NCBI GenBank assembly: GCA_964609375.1
Contig: CAZSSA010000110.1
Coordinates: forward strand, 1 to 6,931
DNA: 6,931 bases
Reading direction: 5' to 3'
Source: CAZDUS01 sp964609375
Lineage (GTDB): Bacteria; Verrucomicrobiota; Kiritimatiellia; CAIKKV01; CAITUY01
The translations under genes and the position numbers were made by a program. Every line of letters starts with the position of its first letter. The first letter of the stretch is position 1. The notes under the pieces were generated by a model. It did not search any database and had not been told where the DNA came from. It saw only the letters and a program-made list of their open reading frames with translations. Shown one piece after another: positions 1-6,931 of this stretch.

Positions 1-13
1 TGATGCGCGCCGC

Positions 14-32
14 GGACGGCGACACGCCGTCC
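14..32 (-). terminator. Perfect GC-rich hairpin downstream of the last gene
   Basis: GGACGGCG-TGT-CGCCGTCC forms a perfect 8-bp stem with a 3-nt loop, starting 40 nt after the TAG stop of the single-domain SUMF1 gene. It is not followed by a T-run on the minus strand (GCGGCGCGC follows), so it is not a classic intrinsic terminator. It could protect the 3' end of the transcript, act as a factor-dependent pause, or be a dispersed REP-like palindrome. Nothing else is visible in positions 1-72. Confidence 0.4.
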
Positions 33-72
33 CTCCCAGAAGATGCGACGCATATTGACTCCTGCCCCCTGA

Positions 73-1173
73 CTATTTCAAGGCCACAACAACCCGGATT
101 CCGCAGCCGTCGCCACTGTGGTACGGGCGTGTTCCGGCAGACCGGCACGCGTATGGAGGTGAAGCGTACGAACCGCCACGCCAGACGTGATACCATTCGG
201 GCGCAGTCTTCGGTCCGGTCGGATCCAACGAGCCCGCATTGGCGTAGGACTCTTTCCTCTTCCCGCCGCTGACCATGTCGTCGCCCATCCAGTCGCTGCA
301 ATGCTCGCTCGCATTGCCGTGCATGTCGTAGAGCCCCCAGGGATTGGGTTTGAAGGAGCCGACAGGCGCCAGGCCGTCGAATGGGTCGTGGTGTTCCTTG
401 CTCTGGCTGGCTCTTGCGTAGTTGTCATATTTGTAGAGCTCGTCGTCGTCATCCCCGAACCAGAACCGCGTCGTGGTTCCCGCCCGGCAGGCGTATTCCC
501 ACTGCGCCTCGGTGGGCAAGGTGACCGTCCTGCCCGTCAAGGCTGAGACCTTCTTGCAGAACTCCACGGCATCGACCCAGCCAATCGGGTGAACCGGAAG
601 CGTCTTGCCTTCGGCTGGGGGCGGTTTGTGGCCGAAGGGCGTGATCTTCTTCATGATCTGCAGGTACTGCTCCTGCGTCACCTCGTAGACGCCCATGTAG
701 AAGGGTTTGCTGAGCGTCACCTCGCGCCGGGGGAATTCCGTCGCCCAGGCGCCCTCCTCGGGTTCCCGCACCATCGTGCGCACCCCGTTGATCTCGGCAA
801 ATTCCGCTTCACGCGCGCCCATCGTGAACGTGCCGGCGGGGATGAGGGTCAGCTTCATCGTGACGTTGGAGCCGAGATCCAACTCGATCTGCACGTCCTT
901 GATCCCCACGCGCCTGGCGTAGTCGGCGACCGATTCCTTGCCGTCCCAGCGATAGCGCTTCGCCGTTTCCAAAGCGGCCGCCAAGGCCTCTGCCTCGGTC
1001 TCGGTCTTCTCCGTCTTCGCGATATCGCCGAGAAGCGCGTCAGCAGCGTCTGGAGCGCCCCCGCCGGCCTTGGCCTCCATAGTTCCTGGAGCGACGGAGG
1101 CTTCCGCCGCCTGCACTAACGCCGCCGCCAGCGCGGCGGCGGACATCGCCAGCCAACTCGTTGCCTTTTTCAT
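73..1173 (-). CDS. Secreted single-domain SUMF1 (FGE-like) protein, probably non-catalytic
   Basis: Predicted exported protein of 366 residues. Residues 1-23 form a Sec signal peptide: a KK start, a hydrophobic Ala/Leu core, and likely cleavage after VQA. Residues 46-73 are a Glu/Ala/Lys-rich, probably helical linker. The block from WDGKESVADYA (76-86) to about residue 114 closely matches the upstream neighbour. A SUMF1/FGE-sulfatase domain fills about 103-363. Its landmarks are PFYMGVYEVTQEQ (157-169), LPTEAQWEYACRAGT (219-233), NPWGLYDMHGN (277-287), WRGGSY (331-336) and CRSAG (343-347). True formylglycine-generating enzymes (FGEs) carry two cysteines spaced C-x4-C after GGSY. Here only the second (C343) is present and the first position is Ser, so FGE activity is unlikely. 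NASEHCSDW replaces the usual NVWEWCSDW. The start at 1173 was chosen because a signal peptide follows and AAGGAG lies 7 nt upstream. A longer in-frame start at 1284 would lie inside the neighbouring gene. Family assignment is firm; function is unknown. Confidence 0.9.
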   Translation of the reverse strand: MKKATSWLAMSAAALAAALVQAAEASVAPGTMEAKAGGGAPDAADALLGDIAKTEKTETEAEALAAALETAKRYRWDGKESVADYARRVGIKDVQIELDLGSNVTMKLTLIPAGTFTMGAREAEFAEINGVRTMVREPEEGAWATEFPRREVTLSKPFYMGVYEVTQEQYLQIMKKITPFGHKPPPAEGKTLPVHPIGWVDAVEFCKKVSALTGRTVTLPTEAQWEYACRAGTTTRFWFGDDDDELYKYDNYARASQSKEHHDPFDGLAPVGSFKPNPWGLYDMHGNASEHCSDWMGDDMVSGGKRKESYANAGSLDPTGPKTAPEWYHVWRGGSYASPPYACRSAGTRPYHSGDGCGIRVVVALK

Positions 1174-1180
1174 CGTTGCA

Positions 1181-1186
1181 CTCCTT
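1181..1186 (-). promoter_or_regulatory. Shine-Dalgarno site AAGGAG of the single-domain SUMF1 gene
   Basis: AAGGAG lies 7 nt before the ATG at 1173 and fixes that start over the longer in-frame one. The same 11 bases AACAAGGAGTG, with the same spacing, precede the double-domain SUMF1 gene, so the leader region of the two paralogues is conserved. Confidence 0.8.
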
Positions 1187-1219
1187 GTTCGTGTTAGGCG
1201 CCTAGTCCTCCCTCCATGG

Positions 1220-3220
<2,001 letters not shown>

Positions 3221-3227
3221 TTTCTCA

Positions 3228-3233
3228 CTCCTT
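3228..3233 (-). promoter_or_regulatory. Shine-Dalgarno site AAGGAG of the double SUMF1 gene
   Basis: AAGGAG sits 7 nt before the ATG at 3220, immediately after the TAA stop of the galactosidase gene (3235-3237). The closeness suggests translational coupling or at least one transcript. Confidence 0.8.
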
Positions 3234-3234
3234 G

Positions 3235-5397
3235 TTAGCGCTGATCACGATAATGAGCAGATCCTTGCTTGTCCTGCTCCGCTTTCCTGCTCCGCTCGCC
3301 GCTGTCTCGCTCCGGTCTGATCACGCACACGGCGGCGCGTTCCTGCCACACTCCTGACTCCTGCAGGCGCAGGCCGTCGCGATCGAGATCGGCACCGGTC
3401 ACGACGCCGCCATCTTTGGCCGTCGCGCCGAAGCCCCAACGCAGGTGGTAGCGGCCTGCGGGATTCAACCCCTGCGGCCGCAGGAGCGGCGGCGCGCCGG
3501 TATAACCAAGCCGATAGACGAAGACCATGCTGTCGGGCGCGTCCGGCGGCTGCAGTTGCCAGGCGATCCAGCCCTCGCGGCACTCGATCAACGTCGGCGG
3601 CGTCAGCAGATGCCCAACCGAGCCGGTGATGAACCGGCGCCAGGTCTTGAAGAAGGCGATCGCCTCGGCCACGCGGGCGCGTTGGGCCGTGTTCAGTCCG
3701 GCCAGATCGCCGCTGAGGCCCATCATTCCCGGCATGGCGGCCAGCAGCACGTAGTCCAACCCCACGCTCTCCACTGGATTATAGTTGGCAAAATACGACA
3801 TCGGCACCGGAACCAGCACCAGCGGCGCGGAGTCCTGCACCGTTTTGCCATAGTCGCACACCGCACGCTCGGCAGAGCGGATGGCGGCCCAGCGGCCGAT
3901 CCGGCCGGGCGGCAGGCGTAACCAGGAACCCTGCGTGATCCGCAGCATGTCGGTGGGATTGACCGAGTCGCTGAGGAAGAAGTCATCGAAATGCCGCATC
4001 ATCTCCAGTTCGGCGCGCATCGCGCCGCTGGCGCACCCCTCGAAAAAGACTTCGGGATAGGCGGCGCGGACGTCGTCGAGCAGCCGATGCCAGGCGGCCG
4101 TGTAGTCGGCGAGTTCGGCGCCGGAGTCGTCGGTATCGAAGACGAAGTTGAAATCAATCTTCATCCAGGCGAGGCGATAGGTTTCCACCAGCCGGACGAT
4201 TTCGCCGCGGAGCCAGTTCCAGGCCGGGGGCTGGGTCAGATCCAGGCGGGCCTCGTTGTCGATCACAATGAACCAGCCCGGGTGCTTGGCCCGGATGGAC
4301 GCCTGGGACCCGAACTTTTCCGGCTCCATCCAGAGGCCGAACCCGAGGCCGGCGGCGCGAACTTCGTCGGCAAAGTCGCGCATCCGCCCACAAAAGGCGC
4401 TCTTGGTCTTTTCGCACCAGTCGCCGGTTTGTTCGTCCCAAGCGCCCTCACCGCCGCCGTACCAGCCGGCGTCGACCACGAAGACTTCGCAGCCCAGCTC
4501 CCTGGCGGCGGCCAGTTGCGTGCGCAGGCGCGGCACGTCGAGGATGTCGAACTGATCGAACCAGGTATTGTAAACCACCGGCGCGGCCGGCTTCGCGGAC
4601 GGGTAATGGTGGCTCAGGAGGTAGCGGTGCAACGCCGGCGCGCCCAGGTGCGCCTCGCCGCTTGGCAGCGACTGAGAGAGGATTTCCGGCAGCTCGAACG
4701 TTTCCTGGGGACGAAGCCGGCGGTGCAGATTCTCGTCAGCCAGCCCCATCTCAAGGAGCGTATAGGGGCCAAATGGACCTTCTGTGGAGAAGCACGGCAC
4801 GGGGCTCAGACGGATCGTCCAATTGCCGCGCGGCAGCAGGTGAAAGGCGATCCCCTGCGACGTGCCGGCCAGTCTCAAAGCCAGATACGGTGTACCGCCA
4901 CAGGTTGTGCGTCCGGAAAGGTGGCTGAGCCGCAGCCCGGTATGCAGTGGATACCACGCCCCCTGGCTCTCACGGCACCAATCCGCGGCTTGTGTATAGC
5001 ACTCATAACGGCCTGGCGAGAACGCCACCCGGGCCAGGCAGCGCTCCACGACCACCGGCTGGCTGCCGATATTGGTCAGCGTGTCACGGCGGCTGACGAG
5101 GCCGGTCGCAGCGTCGCCCGTCCACGTCGTGGTCAAGCGGACCGCGGTCTCGCCCACGCGCCAGCGGCAGACCATCGACAGGGGCGACTCTTGAACCTCT
5201 TCCAGCGCCAGTTGCGCGCCTTCGTAGCGCCGGCCGTCGAGCCGCAAGAGCGCCACCCCCCGGGTGGCCGCCGGGCCGTTGTCCAAGCCGTTGCGGCCAA
5301 CCGCCAGACCGCACAAGCGCGTTAGCCGGAAGCGCTCCGCCGTCCGCTGAAATACCGTTCCGCCGTCCCAAACTGCGGTCATTTCATTTTCAATCAT
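3235..5397 (-). CDS. GH36-type alpha-galactosidase (divergent)
   Basis: Retaining glycoside hydrolase predicted to release terminal alpha-galactose from oligosaccharides such as melibiose or raffinose-type sugars; alpha-N-acetylgalactosaminidase activity cannot be excluded. It has 720 residues, usual for GH36. Numbered from the ATG at 5397, an N-terminal beta-sandwich covers about 1-260, a TIM barrel about 275-605 and a C-terminal beta-domain about 610-695. Visible motifs are VVDAGWYGG around 307-315 (D309, W312), GLWMEPE around 354-360, WMKIDFN around 411-417 with predicted nucleophile D415, EGCASG around 453-458, and SDSVNPTD around 476-483 with predicted acid/base D477. The usual Gly-rich loop (CSGGGGR or CASGGGR) is altered to CASGAMRAE, so substrate range may differ. 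There is no signal peptide, so it is probably cytoplasmic. The start at 5397 has GGAG 6 nt upstream; an in-frame ATG at 5436 lacks a good site. The last 25 residues form a charged Arg/Glu/Gln-rich tail beyond the normal family end. Confidence 0.93.
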   Translation of the reverse strand: MIENEMTAVWDGGTVFQRTAERFRLTRLCGLAVGRNGLDNGPAATRGVALLRLDGRRYEGAQLALEEVQESPLSMVCRWRVGETAVRLTTTWTGDAATGLVSRRDTLTNIGSQPVVVERCLARVAFSPGRYECYTQAADWCRESQGAWYPLHTGLRLSHLSGRTTCGGTPYLALRLAGTSQGIAFHLLPRGNWTIRLSPVPCFSTEGPFGPYTLLEMGLADENLHRRLRPQETFELPEILSQSLPSGEAHLGAPALHRYLLSHHYPSAKPAAPVVYNTWFDQFDILDVPRLRTQLAAARELGCEVFVVDAGWYGGGEGAWDEQTGDWCEKTKSAFCGRMRDFADEVRAAGLGFGLWMEPEKFGSQASIRAKHPGWFIVIDNEARLDLTQPPAWNWLRGEIVRLVETYRLAWMKIDFNFVFDTDDSGAELADYTAAWHRLLDDVRAAYPEVFFEGCASGAMRAELEMMRHFDDFFLSDSVNPTDMLRITQGSWLRLPPGRIGRWAAIRSAERAVCDYGKTVQDSAPLVLVPVPMSYFANYNPVESVGLDYVLLAAMPGMMGLSGDLAGLNTAQRARVAEAIAFFKTWRRFITGSVGHLLTPPTLIECREGWIAWQLQPPDAPDSMVFVYRLGYTGAPPLLRPQGLNPAGRYHLRWGFGATAKDGGVVTGADLDRDGLRLQESGVWQERAAVCVIRPERDSGERSRKAEQDKQGSAHYRDQR
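3241..3325. repeat. Small direct repeats at the 3' end of the GH36 gene
   Basis: On the plus strand CTGATCACG occurs at 3241-3249 and again at 3317-3325. Between them TCCTGCTCCGCT is repeated at 3272-3283 and 3285-3296. The enclosed DNA encodes the hydrophilic tail of the galactosidase. It could be slippage expansion or a small insertion flanked by a 9-bp duplication; it could also be chance. Confidence 0.5.
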
Positions 5398-5470
5398 GAG
5401 ATTCTCCGCTAGCCATAGCTCCTGACGCCTCGCCATTCAACGCCATGAACACCCGCTCACGCGAGGTCAT
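5390..5470 (-). pseudogene. Probable 5' remnant of a uroporphyrinogen-decarboxylase-family gene
   Basis: A 26-codon frame starts at an ATGA overlap with the stop of the hydrolase gene and stops inside the first codons of the galactosidase gene. Its first 15 residues, MTSRERVFMALNGEA, strongly resemble the N-terminus of UroD-family proteins (including the corrinoid methyltransferase-like members), which typically begin MTxRERVLxALNxE followed by PDRVP. The next residues (SGAMASGESHD) no longer fit, which suggests deletion of nearly all of the gene, with a join near 5425. The frame differs from that of the galactosidase. The resemblance is recalled family knowledge, not a database search. A functional role as a short coupling peptide between the two genes is an alternative. 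Confidence 0.55.
5404..5407 (-). promoter_or_regulatory. Shine-Dalgarno site GGAG deciding the GH36 start
   Basis: GGAG lies 6 nt before the ATG at 5397. The alternative in-frame ATG at 5436 is preceded by GTTCATGGCGTTGA, which has no Shine-Dalgarno match, so the shorter product is preferred. Another ATG at 5382 is possible but less well placed. Confidence 0.6.
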
Positions 5471-6822
5471 GGTTTGCCTGCCTTGAAGGCCAATCGGATT
5501 TCCGTCGGTGCCGCCACAATGTTCACTTTGGGGATCGTGAGCAATCCGGACGCATCGGGGAGAATCGTCCCGGACGCGACCGTTTGGCCGTCCCGCACGG
5601 ACGTCCAGGAGCAGGCCTGACCGGCTGGAACGGCGAAACGCTGCAGGCGGCGGAAGGTGATGTCGGCAACGGATTCCCCGGGAGCGCCCGCGACGGCGTT
5701 CGTCACAGCCGGCCGATACAGCCAGACCTTCATAACCAACGCCTCGGCAGTGTCAGCGACCGGCTGCCAACGGAAGTAGCCATTGATCTGCCCCGCGTCG
5801 TCTCCCTCGCCCGGCGCCATTTCCCAGGGCGCGCGTTGCGTCCAGGGCGCGCGCTGGTCGGACGAGGCTGCCGAGAACACCGGATAGGCCTCGTCCTTCC
5901 GGATGCTCATCCACGGAAACTCCAAAACCGCTTTGCAGCCGCGATGCGGCTTGATGGCGGACGGCAATCCCGAGTGGCCGAACGGACCCCACCCGAGAAT
6001 CAGCGGCAGCCGATAACGCCTGGCGGCATCGATCAACAGCCCGTGATCCTTCGACCACCCGTCGTTCATCCCGGCGAGGCTCACCATCACCGGCGGATCG
6101 GGCACGGTCAGCCGCTCATCGTCGAATCCCGCGCGACGCGCCAAAAAATCGAAGCCGGCCGTATTGAACACTCGTACCGCCGCGAAGATATCGCCCCGCG
6201 AACCGCCGATGGCGATACTGCCACAGCCGCCCATGGACGCCCCCGTGAGATAGATGCGGTTGCGGTCCACCTTGTACAAGGCGGCCGCCCATTCCACCGT
6301 GTCTATCACACGCTTCTCGGTGGGCGACGCTTCTCGCGCTTTAAGAGGCCGAGCGGAGAAATTCGGGTTAGCGGAAGAGAGTTGGGCGTTCTTTCCCCAC
6401 CACTCGGGGCGGGCCGAGTTCAAACACAGGCCGTAGAATCCCTCCGGCACACTGGTATAACGCCCCGCGTCCTCCGGCGGCAAGGCCTTCAGAGTGCCAA
6501 AATCCAGCTGCATCCTCGCGGTATGGCCCCCCGCGTGAAGGATCACGACCATCGGCGCGTTGTCGGTCCGCGTTTTCGGATGTACCACGTAGAACGAACG
6601 GCCGATCCAGGGCCCCTTGCCGTAACCCCACTCTTCCCGCACGCCGTGCTCGAACAACTCCACCTTCCGCCCGTCAAACGCCGGCTGTTCGCTCTTGCTC
6701 GCCGGCGGCCAGCAATTGGCCGTCGGCTCCGGCTCCGCCTGTTTTGCCGGTTCCGCCGCCTGCGCCAACCCCGCCGCCAGCACCATTGCCGACAAAACCA
6801 ACCAACTCATTGCCTTTCGCAT
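5467..6822 (-). CDS. Secreted alpha/beta-hydrolase, esterase-like
   Basis: Predicted exported serine hydrolase of 451 residues. Residues 1-22 form a Sec signal peptide (MRKAMSWLVL, hydrophobic core, cleavage near AQA). An alpha/beta-hydrolase domain covers about 53-305. HAGGH (96-100) fits the oxyanion-hole loop. GASMGG (194-199) is the nucleophile elbow with S196. GMNDGWS (251-257) supplies the likely acid D254, and GPFGHSG (279-285) the likely base H283. The order and spacing resemble the prolyl-oligopeptidase/carbohydrate-esterase type of hydrolase. Residues 345-451 form a probable beta-sandwich ending in a GLLTIPKV-type segment. The substrate is not determinable; removal of acetyl or feruloyl groups from polysaccharide would fit the galactosidase next door. 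The start at 6822 was chosen because it opens a clean signal peptide. The Shine-Dalgarno is weak (GAGAGAG 7 nt upstream). The longer in-frame start at 6918 would bury the leader behind 32 residues with no family-like character. Confidence 0.85.
   Translation of the reverse strand: MRKAMSWLVLSAMVLAAGLAQAAEPAKQAEPEPTANCWPPASKSEQPAFDGRKVELFEHGVREEWGYGKGPWIGRSFYVVHPKTRTDNAPMVVILHAGGHTARMQLDFGTLKALPPEDAGRYTSVPEGFYGLCLNSARPEWWGKNAQLSSANPNFSARPLKAREASPTEKRVIDTVEWAAALYKVDRNRIYLTGASMGGCGSIAIGGSRGDIFAAVRVFNTAGFDFLARRAGFDDERLTVPDPPVMVSLAGMNDGWSKDHGLLIDAARRYRLPLILGWGPFGHSGLPSAIKPHRGCKAVLEFPWMSIRKDEAYPVFSAASSDQRAPWTQRAPWEMAPGEGDDAGQINGYFRWQPVADTAEALVMKVWLYRPAVTNAVAGAPGESVADITFRRLQRFAVPAGQACSWTSVRDGQTVASGTILPDASGLLTIPKVNIVAAPTEIRLAFKAGKP
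5824..5853. repeat. 18-bp tandem repeat inside the hydrolase gene
   Basis: CCAGGGCGCGCG occurs at 5824-5835 and 5842-5853 on the plus strand, a period of 18 bp. It produces the repeated peptide QRAPW at about residues 323-333, between the catalytic and C-terminal domains. The frame is kept, so this is probably a slippage duplication in a linker. Confidence 0.6.
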
Positions 6823-6899
6823 CGTCCTACTCTCTCTGGTTGTTGTCACGTCTGCCTGCTCCCACTCACACACCCACACACGAACTCCTGCCGCCCAAA

Positions 6900-6915
6900 G
6901 CGGGCTATCGCCCGC
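6900..6915 (-). terminator. Short hairpin upstream of the operon, weak terminator candidate
   Basis: On the minus strand GCGGGC-GATA-GCCCGC is a perfect 6-bp stem with a 4-nt loop, followed by TTT and then GGG. It lies 78 nt before the hydrolase start. It may end transcription of a gene beyond the right edge or sit in the operon leader. The T-run is only three bases, so the call is weak. The rest of 6823-6931 is GT/CA-rich low-complexity DNA in which no convincing -35/-10 promoter pair was seen. Confidence 0.3.
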
Positions 6916-6931
6916 CACCCAATGATAGGGG

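Noticed and set aside
1195..1204. 10-bp palindrome TAGGCGCCTA in the gap between the SUMF1 genes
   Set aside because: It is short, has no loop or T-run and no second copy nearby, so an operator or terminator call is not supportable.
3991..5325. Long open plus-strand frame (444 codons) opposite the galactosidase gene
   Set aside because: It is antisense to a well-supported GH36 gene. Its translation is rich in Arg, Ala, Gly and His with no recognisable motif, as expected for a shadow of GC-rich codon use.
6860..6886. GT/CA-rich low-complexity tract upstream of the hydrolase, considered as a G-quadruplex or regulatory repeat
   Set aside because: It has too few runs of three or more guanines and no regular repeat unit. 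It is probably just compositionally biased leader DNA.

Overview
The window is GC-rich bacterial DNA. All supported genes lie on the minus strand in one tight co-directional series, so transcription runs from the right end (about 6.8 kb) to the left end. In that order they are: a secreted alpha/beta-hydrolase (esterase-like, 5467-6822); a 26-codon reading frame that looks like the 5' stub of a lost uroporphyrinogen-decarboxylase-family gene (5390-5470); a GH36-type alpha-galactosidase (3235-5397); a secreted protein with two SUMF1 (formylglycine-generating-enzyme-like) domains (1220-3220); and a secreted protein with one SUMF1 domain (73-1173). Gaps between the main genes are 69, 14 and 46 nt. 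Each downstream gene has a Shine-Dalgarno sequence, which fits a single operon. No RNA gene, insertion sequence, CRISPR array or plus-strand gene could be supported.

The content suggests a member of the PVC superphylum, most likely Kiritimatiellota, Lentisphaerota or Verrucomicrobiota. The reasons are several secreted SUMF1 paralogues with the N-terminal block WDGKESVADYA, near-identical Sec leaders reused on unrelated proteins, a divergent glycosidase, and the UroD-like stub. This is an inference from gene style, not a phylogenetic result.

The likely theme is use of a decorated polysaccharide or glycoside. The exported hydrolase could remove ester groups, and the GH36 enzyme, which has no visible signal peptide, could cut alpha-galactosides in the cytoplasm. 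The two exported SUMF1 proteins have unknown roles. By hand alignment none of their three domains keeps the pair of copper-binding cysteines of true formylglycine-generating enzymes, and no sulfatase is present in the window. They may be binding proteins on a C-type-lectin-like fold.

The points most worth a second look are the UroD stub between the hydrolase and the galactosidase; the non-catalytic SUMF1 domains, including a degenerate, AT-shifted ligand-face segment in the middle of the double-domain protein; the shared leader DNA of unrelated genes; the divergent GH36 active site with a tacked-on C-terminal tail; and a perfect GC-rich hairpin beyond the last gene.
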